Below are positions 14,599 through 23,041 of a stretch of DNA of 27,289 nucleotides, piece after piece. Each line of letters starts with the position of its first letter. Position 1 is the stretch's first letter. Origin of the DNA: Planctomycetota bacterium. GTDB lineage: Bacteria; Planctomycetota; Planctomycetia; Pirellulales; Pirellulaceae. The notes beneath the pieces were generated by a model. It made no database searches. It saw only the letters and a program-made list of their open reading frames with translations, and was not told the DNA's origin. The stretch is from positions 1-27,289 of the forward strand of contig JAPLNJ010000724.1 in assembly GCA_026692885.1 (NCBI GenBank), in the 5' to 3' direction. Position numbers and translations under genes: made by a program.

Positions 14599-16866
14599 GT
14601 GTCACATTGGTCTCTGCAACCGATTCTGAACAGCTACCTGTTCGTGGCCGCGGTCGCGGCGGCCTTAGGGCTGTTGTTGGTGGTGGGACCGGCGGTTCGC
14701 CGAATTTCGCGAAACCAGCGGATCATCTTGACCGGGCTGCGGTTGTTTGTTATCGCCCTGGTTGCGGTGGCCATGTTGCGGCCGACGCACGTCAGCACGA
14801 CCACCAAATCGCAAACGGCGACTCTAGTCGTGCTGTTCGACCAGAGCCGCAGCCTGCAGCTGCCCGACGCCTCCGCCGGCCGCTCGCGCTGGCAGGCAGA
14901 AACCGAAACCCTGCGCCAATCCCAACCGTTGCTACAGGAACTGGCCCGGACCTTTGAGCTGCGAGTCTACGGTTTTGACTCGCAACTACGGCCCAACATT
15001 TTCGATGGGAGCCAACTGGAGTTGCCGGAAAAACCGGCCGGGGACACGACAGACATCGGCACCAGCCTGCACGACGCGGTCCAACGCGAGCTGGGAAAAC
15101 GGCTGGCCGGTGTGATCCTGCTGAGCGACGGCGTCCAGACCGCGTTCGAACCCAAGGTCGAAATCCAGGAAGCCGGCCGCGAGTTGGGCCGCCTGGGCTA
15201 TCCGTTGTACACCATCGGCTTTGGCCTGCCGGGGGAAAAAGCTCAATCGCGGGATGTGGCGGTGGACAACCTGGAAGATCAATACACCGTCTTCGTCAAG
15301 AACGAACTGCCCCTCCGTGCCACGCTGCAAGTCCGTGGCTACGTCAACCAAGCCATCCAGGTCGAGCTGCTGGTCGATAAACCCGACGGCCAGCAGGAAG
15401 TGCTCGGCCCGTTGACGCTGACCGCCCGCGAAGACGGGCAACAGTTGCCGATCGAAATGCGTTACGTCCCCGCCGAGCCGGGGCGGTACAAATTGACGCT
15501 GCACGCCGCCGAACAGCCGGGCGAACTAGTGACGAAGAACAACCGCATGAGTGCTTTCCTGAGGGTCCTGGAAGGCGGTGTGAAGATCCTCTACGTGGAA
15601 GGCGAACTGCGCCCGGAACAGAAGTTCCTACGCCGCGCACTGGACGCTTCTCCGGACATGGCAGTGGAGTTCCAGTGGATCGATCATCGGCACCGCGAAC
15701 ATTGGCCGGTCGATCTTTCCAGCCAGCTGAAGGATTCGCGTCACGACGTGTTCATCCTGGGCGACCTGGATGCCACGGCGTTGGGTCCCGCCAATGGGAA
15801 GCTGCTGGCCGAAGCCGTGGAACGCGGCAAAGGCTTGGCCCTGCTGGGCGGCTATCACAGCTTCGGTGCCGGCGGGTATCGCGACTCGCCGCTGGCCGAC
15901 GTGGTTCCCGTCCTGTTCAGTAAGTTTGAGCGGCAGGATTTCGACGCCCCGCTGCGCAAGGACCTGCATCTACCGGGTCCGTTACGGATGCTGCCGGTCC
16001 GACCACATCCCATCCTGAGCCTCGCCCCGGAGGCCGAGAATCTGGCGGCCTGGAAGCAATTGCCGCCACTGACCGGCGCCAACAAGTTCGCCGAGGTGAA
16101 GGATGCGGCTGGAGCCGCGGTGATCGCCGAGGCCGAGGCAGGTCAACCGCTGCTGGTGGTGGGGGAATACGGTCGTGGACGAGCGCTGGCGATGGCCGGC
16201 GATTCGACCTGGCGGTGGTGGATGCATGGCCAGGAGGCAGCCCACAAACGATTCTGGCGGCAGGCAATTCTCTGGCTTGTGCGGCGCGAGGACTTGGAGC
16301 AGAACGAAGTCTGGATCAAGCTCGCCCAACGGCGTTTCCACCCTGGCGCGCGAGTCAGCTTTACGGCCGGAGCCAAGTCCGCCGCCGGAGACCCTATCAC
16401 GGATGCGAAGTTAACGGCCCGTTTACTGACGCCGGACGAGAAGTCGCAGGAATTGCGCCCGGCCCGCGAGGACGGCCACTGGACCGGCACGCTCGACGCG
16501 GTCACCAAGCCCGGCGATTATGCCATCGAGATCATGGCAGAAAAAGACGGCCAGCCGCTGGGGACGGCGCGCGGTGAGTTCCTGGTGTTCGACCAGGACG
16601 TCGAGCTGAGCAATCCGGCGGCGGATTACGATCAACTGGCACGGCTGGCGGCGCTGACGAAAGAAGCCGGCGGTCGGCCCCTCGCACCCGAACAACTGCC
16701 GGCGCTGTTGCAAGAAATTCGGGATCGTCCGCCGCAATTGGAGGTCGAGGTGCAGACGAAGTGGCAATTGGCCGACACGCCGCGCGACGCGTGGCTGTTC
16801 TTCCTGACGTTGGTGATGGTGCTGAGTGGCGAGTGGTTCCTGCGCAAGAAATGGGGGCTGGTGTAG
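14599..16866 (+). CDS. Membrane-anchored von Willebrand factor A domain protein
   Basis: This encodes 755 residues from a GTG start 7 bases after the preceding stop. Two N-terminal membrane helices (about 10-30 and 43-62) precede a VWA domain with an intact MIDAS: DxSxS at D81-S85 (LFDQSRS), T151 (TTDIGT) and D177 (LLSDGV). A beta-sandwich stretch (about 215-320) follows, then a region of alpha/beta character (about 330-565; ILYVEGELRPEQKFLRRAL, RGKGLALLGG) like the glutamine-amidotransferase-fold part of planctomycete VWA proteins. A second sandwich and a final membrane helix (about 733-750) complete it. Such proteins are typical clients of MoxR ATPases and are usually encoded with DUF58 and MoxR. 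The MoxR gene here is on the same strand 4.3 kb upstream with no DUF58 between, so a link is plausible but not shown. Confidence 0.85.
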   Translation: MSHWSLQPILNSYLFVAAVAAALGLLLVVGPAVRRISRNQRIILTGLRLFVIALVAVAMLRPTHVSTTTKSQTATLVVLFDQSRSLQLPDASAGRSRWQAETETLRQSQPLLQELARTFELRVYGFDSQLRPNIFDGSQLELPEKPAGDTTDIGTSLHDAVQRELGKRLAGVILLSDGVQTAFEPKVEIQEAGRELGRLGYPLYTIGFGLPGEKAQSRDVAVDNLEDQYTVFVKNELPLRATLQVRGYVNQAIQVELLVDKPDGQQEVLGPLTLTAREDGQQLPIEMRYVPAEPGRYKLTLHAAEQPGELVTKNNRMSAFLRVLEGGVKILYVEGELRPEQKFLRRALDASPDMAVEFQWIDHRHREHWPVDLSSQLKDSRHDVFILGDLDATALGPANGKLLAEAVERGKGLALLGGYHSFGAGGYRDSPLADVVPVLFSKFERQDFDAPLRKDLHLPGPLRMLPVRPHPILSLAPEAENLAAWKQLPPLTGANKFAEVKDAAGAAVIAEAEAGQPLLVVGEYGRGRALAMAGDSTWRWWMHGQEAAHKRFWRQAILWLVRREDLEQNEVWIKLAQRRFHPGARVSFTAGAKSAAGDPITDAKLTARLLTPDEKSQELRPAREDGHWTGTLDAVTKPGDYAIEIMAEKDGQPLGTARGEFLVFDQDVELSNPAADYDQLARLAALTKEAGGRPLAPEQLPALLQEIRDRPPQLEVEVQTKWQLADTPRDAWLFFLTLVMVLSGEWFLRKKWGLV

Positions 16867-16886
16867 CCCGGTAACGCCCCCTTTTT

Positions 16887-16912
16887 GGACTGCGGTGACT
16901 TGTCACCGCTTT
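16887..16912. repeat. Third copy of the GCGGTGAC palindrome
   Basis: This matches the 26-bp repeat at 10375-10400 in the same orientation with one mismatch outside the core palindrome. It lies 20 bases after the VWA stop codon, where it could also act as a transcript-end hairpin. Confidence 0.8.
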
Positions 16913-16960
16913 TCAACAGCCCGCTTTCTTCCAGCGCCTCCTTCCACATCCCAGCCCGAG

Positions 16961-17041
16961 GAGATCCTCAAGGCAACGGAATCGGAGGCGGCCTTCTTCT
17001 GGGCCACGTACCAAGGAGCGGAGCTGGACCTGCTGCTGCAA
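16961..17041 (+). pseudogene. Remnant of a DUF4143-type ATPase C-terminus
   Basis: A 27-codon stretch reads EEILKATESEAAFFWATYQG followed by AELDLLLQ. This is the signature of the DUF4143 nuclease-like end of AAA ATPases (F(W/Y)xTxxGAExDLLL). No start, ATPase domain or further homologous sequence is present on either side, and the frame then runs antisense through the FHA gene. I read it as a scrap left after deletion of the rest of the gene. Confidence 0.6.
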
Positions 17042-17052
17042 AATCCAACCGC

Positions 17053-17478
17053 TCAGCACATGCTTACGTTCGTTCCAGACATCGAACAGACATGGAACAC
17101 GATGTTCCCAAACTCCAGGATCGCATCGGACTCGATGATCACGCTCCCTCGGATCCGGTGGCCATTAACAAAGGTACCGTTCCTGCTGGACAGATCTCGT
17201 ACTTGCAGCCTGCTGCCGTCGACGAGAATCTCCGCGTGGACTCTGGAAACGATAGGTGACGGAATAGAAAGGTCCACGCCACCCCCCCGGCCAATGCGAA
17301 AAGGCGAGACGCGGATGGCACTGATCCGGATAGCATCGTCTGTTGCGAAACGCCCCATCAGTAACCACCCTGCTTTCCTCGCACTCAGGCCTTCGCGAGA
17401 CAAGTCAGGGAGCCAATCACTCACTATCCGTTCGAGCCCAGAGAACCGAGGGAGTGTAACGATGTCGTTTGCATACAT
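17053..17478 (-). CDS. Short FHA domain protein, possibly truncated
   Basis: The 141 residues start at the ATG at 17478; GAGG lies about 10 bases upstream, and an alternative TTG at 17556 is weaker. Residues 59-130 are a forkhead-associated domain with the phosphothreonine-binding landmarks: IGRG (G63, R64), SRVHAE (S78, R79, H81), SSRNGTFVNG (N100, G101, T102, N105, G106). FHA domains bind phosphothreonine peptides in Ser/Thr-kinase signalling. In planctomycetes an FHA of this style often heads a longer protein. Here translation stops ten residues after the domain and the neighbouring DNA is a DUF4143 scrap, so a lost C-terminal domain is likely. Sampled GC is about 55%, lower than the region 1-2 genes. 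Confidence 0.75.
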   Translation of the reverse strand: MYANDIVTLPRFSGLERIVSDWLPDLSREGLSARKAGWLLMGRFATDDAIRISAIRVSPFRIGRGGGVDLSIPSPIVSRVHAEILVDGSRLQVRDLSSRNGTFVNGHRIRGSVIIESDAILEFGNIVFHVCSMSGTNVSMC

Positions 17479-17670
17479 GATTTCTGACGCCTCACAAAAA
17501 CTCCAGACTGCTTGATTGTGCCTACCTGTAAGTACACCTTGGGTATCGCTAGTCAAGCAGAACTTGAGCTGGGCTCGAAAGATGGGTGAGAATTACTATC
17601 GCACGAAATCTTACGAATCGAACGCGGAAATGTTCTGGGGGAAGTAATCACGGCGAGCGACGGCCGGAGT

Positions 17671-17843
17671 AGGCCTTGATCGTAAGATTGCGCACTGCTG
17701 TCCGTGCTGGTAACGGTCTGGGTGGCTGGCGGCTGAGCCTAAGCGAAGCCCCAGTACCCGGTTTCTGGGGCATCACGGCACTCTGCCCCAGCCACCCTGA
17801 CCCCCTGCTGCTAGCGTTTTGCGCAACCTTATGATCAAGGCCT
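17671..17843. mobile_element. MITE-like element with 24-bp terminal inverted repeats
   Basis: The ends 17671-17694 and 17820-17843 are inverted copies with two mismatches, starting AGGCCTTGATC. Inside, gggtggctgg at 17720-17729 pairs with ccagccaccc, and gccccag pairs with ctggggc around 17752, so the whole 173 bp can fold into one imperfect hairpin. It encodes nothing. A left-half copy is at 25699-25797. No target-site duplication is evident. Confidence 0.75.
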
Positions 17844-18067
17844 CTCGGGCGGCAGCTTGCTGGTCGCGTCTTGGATCTCAAACTCCAGCGGCGTAGTGCC
17901 ATGGTTGACGCCGATCCGGTCCAGGAACTCGGCTGCCTTGTCGATTGCCGTCTGCTCTCCAGCCGATCCAAGCGATAGACTTACGTTGGCAGTTTCCAAG
18001 GCTGCTTCGGAGAATCGGGAGGTTGTTTCGGCACACGTTGCTACGTGGCCGTGATGATCTGACTCAT
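17835..18067 (-). pseudogene. Damaged small ORF downstream of the STAND gene
   Basis: On the minus strand a 70-codon frame ending at 17835 reads like genuine protein, with segments LETANVSLSLGS, DKAAEFLDRIGVNHG and TPLEFEIQDATSKL. It has no start codon in its own frame. In another frame an ATG at 18067, with GGGAG before it, gives MSQIITAT and a stop, so a single frameshift near 18045 would join a proper start to the body. The stop codon lies inside the right end of the MITE-like element, so the original C-terminus may also be lost. I do not recognise the family. The position, 145 bases after the STAND reading frame on the same strand, would suit an accessory partner of that system. Confidence 0.45.
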
Positions 18068-18211
18068 GGCGTTCAACTCCCGGGTCCGCCTCGGCCCTCC
18101 CAACCGCTCGCCTTGATTGTAGGCGTCCCCGGACGAGGCTGCAAGTTGCAGGTTCCGGCCAGGTGTCGGCCAGGTGGTTTTCAGAGCCGTACGCGGGCCT
18201 GGGTGACGTAC

Positions 18212-21200
18212 CTAGGGAGTGGTATCTGCATCGTCCGACGGCATCTTCGTGGACGGGGCGGCTCGCTGCTCGGCCTCCTCGGCGTTGACTCGTTTCAGAG
18301 CCTCTGCGTAATGGTTCCGGTCCTCGCGGCAGTGTTCGCCGCTAAGGAAGCCGCCAGTCTTCCAGGCAAAGACCGCCTCGAACCAATGACCCGTGCCGTA
18401 CGCGGCGTGGGCGAGCGTATCTAGATTGTACTTTTCCGAATTCAGACTGACCGACTTGCGCGCGTGCGGCAGTGCCTCCTCGAAACGCCCCGCGAGGCAA
18501 AGATGCCAGGCCAGGCTGTTTTGGAATACTGGATTATCGGGTTCAATCACTACCGCTGCCTCGCTTTCACGAAGAGCGGATGCTAGGTCTTCGTTCCGCT
18601 CGAAGGCAATCGAAAGGAGATTGTGAACCTTAGCTTTCGCCGAGGAGTCGTTGGCAAGCCCCAAGGCTCGTTGATAGGCCGCGATCGCGTCACCCCATTG
18701 CGATCGAGACTTGTAGCTCGCCGCCTCGTCGAGGAGCTTTGCGACGGAATCTTGAGGAGCGCTCGCAGATAGAGCCGAGGCATTCGACTTCGCCGGCATC
18801 TTCATCGAAGCGTACAGGATCGCACCATCCTCAAGCTTCTCTGCACTGATACTATCTTGCGGTTCGACCCGAATCGTAACCTTCCACTCACCTGTCCGGC
18901 CGACGACGGGGAGAAGTTTGATGCGACGAATGCCCGTGGGTGAGAATCGGCCGATGACTGTCGGTCGACTTAGTATGAACGGTGTCCGATTTGCATGTCC
19001 ATCGGTTCGGGGCACGCCTTCACTGTCCACTTCCGCCCCGTCGATTTCCGCCGATCCGACAATCAGGGAAGAACCCATGTCAGCCATCCCGTACGAAGCG
19101 TTGAGGATTAACTCCACCCGCTCTTCGAGCTGCTTGGCCTCGACGGCAATCTTTCCGGAAAGCGTCGCTGTCCACTCATTTGTCTTGGCCGACGTGCTCT
19201 TCATAAGCAGGGCTCTGAAGAGCGGCTCGTCGTCCCGACCGATCCACATCCCTCGCTGGTCGAAAGGGACGGGCGTCAGAATAATCCGAGCCTCCAGATT
19301 AGGATTGCGGTAAGTGTTCTCTCTCCGCCGATTCTGAAGCGTTAAGTAATGCGTTCCACGCGGTATGTAGGTTAGGCCAGCCAGTAGACCAACGGCCCCC
19401 GAAGCGACCTTTTGCTCATCAGGCGTGTCTACCATCACAATTGCGTCGTCCTTGGTGCGCAGCGCTATCTCTTGGACAGCTCGCTTCCAGGGCCTCGATT
19501 TCATTTCGAGTGACACCGCCCCGGATTCGGGCAAATCAACAGTACGGCACCAAAACACGTCGAACCCAATGATCATCTCAAACATCGGCAGCATCGCCAA
19601 GCCAACGATCAAACATGCCAGCCGAGTTCGCCTGGATGCTGGCCGGACAGTCGTTGAGGCCTCAGGGGAAGTCGCGGCTGATCTCCGAACGTTCCACCGC
19701 GTGACGCTGACGACCATGATGAGGAAGCTCAACTCGGCGGCCAGTGCGACCGGAACAAGCCACCTGGTTCTTTCAAAGAGAATGCTGGTAATCTTGGCGG
19801 CCAGTGCGACCGGGAAAAGCAACCCGACGTCGCTAAAGTCAATGCTGATAAGCAGAATAACTGCGGAGTAGACGCAGAAGGGGAAGGCCAATGCCAACAG
19901 CAGTGCCCAGGGCCAAGGCCCCAGCCGGCCGCTGGCGGGTGTGCTGCGGAGAACCAATGTCACCGCTCCTTCGAGCACCGCGAAAGCGCCGAACAAGCTC
20001 ACAACAGACAATCCGACCAATACGGACAGAACCAAGGACAAGGATGAGTGCCCGACCCAAGATCGGAGCTCGAATTCGAGGCCCCTATCGAACAGCTCGT
20101 ACAACAGCCACAGAGTGAATAAGAGGGAGCAGCCAGCGACGAGTTTCGAACGAATTAGCCGAAAGGGACGATATCGATTGTCGCTGCGAAGAACCGCCTC
20201 AGCGCCAATCTCGGCTGTCGCCCAGGCGAAAAGAACCCCCTGGAACAATGACAGGAGTAACATTAAGAGAGGAAATGATCCAAACCAAGGCATAGTTGGA
20301 TCGAAGCGGTTCAGAAAGGCAAAGAATCCAAGGGAGACGGCCCCAATGCTAAGCGCCCAGGCTACGCCCGCTGCGGCACCGTCCCGGATCGCCGACTTGC
20401 TATGGGCGCGGATGGCGTCGGCGTTTGATCTTCGGAACAGGGCACCCGCAAGAAGGCGTGCTCGAAATCGCCGAAACGGCGAATACTCCCGGAGATCGTC
20501 GCCCTCGAGCACCATCGCGGCGAGCACGTGCAGGTCCATCTGGGGCTGCGTGGAATTGTCACGGGATTCTCTCCAGGCGGCGACAATCCCACGTTCCCGA
20601 CCAATCTTCCAAGCCCGTACCAGCCGACGAACGGCCGCTGATACCGGACGCAAGAATGGCGAGACGATCTGACCGACGAGGTGCACGAGCGGCGAAAAGA
20701 TGCGAACGCCTAGGCGCGCGAGAGTCGGCATAGCGCGCACCAGCCAGTCGTAGGATCGTCCGAGCGTGGAGGCCTGCGTCGCGACCGTCGGGCTGACCGA
20801 ACGCTGGCGTACCTGCCTGCGGAGCTGCGCGAGCGACCGACCGGCGGCCAAGCGTAGCTCCTCCCGCGATTCGGCGCCGAGTTGTTGGACGGCCACCAGG
20901 ATTTTGCTGTCGGGGTCGGGAAATTGGCCGGCGACGGTAGCCGCACCGAGCCGCATTTCCGCATCGGGGTGCTGTATCGCTTCGAGCAGAATTGCGGTGC
21001 TCGCCTCCAGGCCGTAGCGTTGGGCCCAGTAGTTCGCCTCCCGCGAGCGGCTGAACATGGCGCTGCGAAAGAGGAACTCCAGATTGTCCGCATCGAAGCG
21101 GAGTCGCTCGCGATAAGGCCCCACGACACCCTCGACTTGGCCACAGTTCAGCAGCAATCCGGGCCGCGATCGCCAGAGTCCACCTCGACAGGAGTTCTCA

Positions 21201-21778
21201 ACCAAGTCGCGGGCGATTTGGTAGTTGAAGAAATCCTTGTCCTGCTTCAGCCAGTGCTGGACGGGCCGGACCAAACGCTCGTGGACCAACTCGTACCAGG
21301 GCTGACCGTCACGGATCTCGCAGCGGACCAGCCGTCGCGTCTCGAACACCCGCAGGATGCTCAGGATCTCGTCCTCGCGGGCGAGAAAGCCCGCCTCGGT
21401 GAGGTCGTTCAGGGTGACGGCCTGCTTCGTGTCCTCCCGAGTAATCAGCGTGTCCAAGATCATTTGGGCCAGGAGCAGGTTTTCGTCGGCCGGGCCGGCC
21501 TCGTCACGCAGGCTCCGCATGACGATGTCGAGGTAGTTCTTGAGAATACCCTCCAGACCGCCGACGGCCGACAGGTCTTCCTCGGTCAGGCCGACGTGCG
21601 AGGCGTCGCGGCGGACGGCTTGGCGGTAGACCTCGGTGCAGATGATCTGCAGCATCGACGGGTCGAAGTTCTCGTCGCGCAGCAGGTTGATCAGCCGCGT
21701 CACCAGGACTTGCGAGTAGGAGACACCTGCGTGGTCGAGGGGCCGGATGATCGCCTCCCGGGCGCCGAAGGCGGTCAA
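18212..21778 (-). pseudogene. C-terminal part of a STAND/membrane/TPR protein lacking its NTPase core
   Basis: An open frame of 1188 codons has only a TTG at 21778 as a start; recognisable sequence (LFDNRYRLTTLTAFGAREAI) already begins at about 21808. Residues 1-180 are the helical and winged-helix part that follows the P-loop in STAND NTPases (FDPSMLQIICTEVYRQ, WYELVHERLV). Helical repeats cover 200-320. About seven membrane helices lie between 470 and 740. Then come a soluble region and TPR-like repeats at roughly 1040-1160. No Walker A or B motif exists here or in the SEFIR gene upstream, so the ATPase core is missing. The first part is GC-rich (about 65% sampled) and the membrane/TPR part lower (about 52%). 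The frame staying open for 3.5 kb argues that the loss is recent. Intact, it would be a membrane-linked signalling or conflict ATPase. Confidence 0.75.
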
Positions 21779-21783
21779 CGTGG

Positions 21784-22596
21784 TCAGACGATAGCGATTG
21801 TCGAAGAGGCCTCGCGGCGCAACTTCCGGAACAACTCGCCGACCTTACCGGCGACCAGTCCGCCCCAGAGTTGGGCCCCGACGAAACGCAGGTCGTCTTC
21901 CTGGTCGCGGCCGGTGGCAATGGCCTGGCGATACTGAACCGTGGTTGGCTCGATCAACGGATCGCCGTCGAAGCGTTCCTCCGTGGTCTCAGAGCCGTCA
22001 CAGGTCAGACGGACGAGGTAGTGCGCCGGTGAGGCGGGGTCAGGGGCGACCTGGAAGTCCAGTAACCGTGGCCCCCTGGGCGGTGTGGCCGTGGAGGTTC
22101 TGACTAGCACCGCGGGATCTCGACCAGTCAGATGGGCCACCAGTCGCGCGAATTTTGGGTCGTCGAGGCTGAAGAACTTGACCTCGTAGCGGGTGTGGTC
22201 CAGCAGCGGTGTCGGGATGTGCTTCGAGGTCCCGCCTTCGAGCAGGACGGGGACGAACTTGGCCGGGGGCTCGTCCGAGGTATAGATGAGATTGCGGATC
22301 AGGGTCCCCTCGTAGCGCACGCCCTGTCCAACCCCCGGTGTTTCCTCTCGTCGTAGGCGCCGATAATACGTCTCGGTGCAGACGAGCAACACGTAGTCAG
22401 CGGCCTCAATACCACGCTCCATCCACAAGGTCCAGCCATCTGCTGGATCTGGGTTGTACTGGTCTAAGAGGACGTCGATCTCCAGCGTCTTGAGGCTGTC
22501 GGCGAAGGCCCGCACGCGTGCGCTGTGAGCCTCACCCTCTTGGCTATAGCTGACGAAGACTTTGGGCTTGTCGCCCTTGACGACGGATTCTGACAT
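21784..22596 (-). pseudogene. SEFIR domain protein, N-terminal part of the broken STAND gene
   Basis: The 270 residues start at the ATG at 22596. Residues 11-157 are a SEFIR (TIR-like) domain: KVFVSYSQEGEAHSARVRAF, LLDQY, GWTLWM, ADYVLLVCTETYYRR, GVRYEG and FVPVLLEG. Residues 176-263 (LLDFQVAP... RFVGAQLWGGLV... VGELFRKLR) look like the start of a caspase-like CHAT domain. The frame ends at 21784 after a few junk residues, exactly where the -1 frame picks up STAND sequence. The parent protein was probably SEFIR, then CHAT-like, NTPase, repeats, membrane and TPR, with an internal deletion plus frameshift joining the halves at about 21805-21815. SEFIR domains mediate homotypic assembly and act in bacterial antiphage signalling. 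The SEFIR part could still be translated as a free domain. Confidence 0.75.
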
Positions 22597-22907
22597 GTCA
22601 GTTGGGCTTCCGCCTGCCCCCCCTTATCCGTAAACGAGGTTCACTCGGGTCTTTGCGCTCCGGTGCCGTTCTTGCTCGCCACATCGCAGTGGAGCGGCGT
22701 TCGGATCAGTGCCCCAGCCTCGTCACTATAGCCATCCCACTGCGCGTACGCCAGTCCGAGCGTCTCTCGCGGGGGACTTCAGCCTTCAGCCTAGCCTTGA
22801 GAGGATCAGGCAACAGGTGCAACCGTCTTGTTCCGGGGACCGCGCCGGGATACTCGTCAGCCGCTGGCCCAAGTGCGTTGCAAGCGACGATCCGCTGCAG
22901 CGCAGTT
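22597..22907. other. Gap with no supported gene
   Basis: Upstream of the SEFIR gene I see no gene with a start and a recognisable motif. A short direct repeat (ttcagccttcagcctagcc, near 22780-22800) looks like dispersed repeat sequence. Open frames on both strands read as arginine-rich non-coding sequence. Confidence 0.5.
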
Positions 22908-23039
22908 CAGAATGGGTACCACAATCTCGGAATTCGAAGTCGCGTCGCAGGCGACATGACCGGGAAACTCGTGGACATCTTCCACAAACACGGTCCTGCG
23001 CGTGGCGGCCGCCGTGCCGCAGACCCCCTTGCCCAGAAT
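22908..23039 (-). pseudogene. Remnant of free methionine-R-sulfoxide reductase (GAF type)
   Basis: Forty-four codons read as the catalytic segment of fRMsr (MsrC): LGKGVCGTAAATRRTVFV, EDVHEFPGHVACDA, SNSEIVVPIL. The cysteines in GVCG and ACD correspond to two of the three conserved redox cysteines (E. coli Cys94 and Cys118). The N-terminal half of the enzyme is absent, because the segment starts just after the stop codon of the toroid gene. The final conserved segment is also absent, because the frame runs into unrelated sequence and a stop. It is therefore a dead internal fragment. Confidence 0.7.
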
Positions 23040-23041
23040 GC

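Noticed and set aside
21776..21850. Programmed ribosomal frameshift joining SEFIR and STAND frames
   Set aside because: The frames overlap by only about 60 bases, there is no slippery heptamer, and the ATPase core that should lie at the join is missing, so deletion is the simpler reading.
20882..21937. 351-codon open frame on the plus strand
   Set aside because: It lies antisense over the STAND and SEFIR sequence, which is recognisable on the minus strand, and shows no motif of its own.
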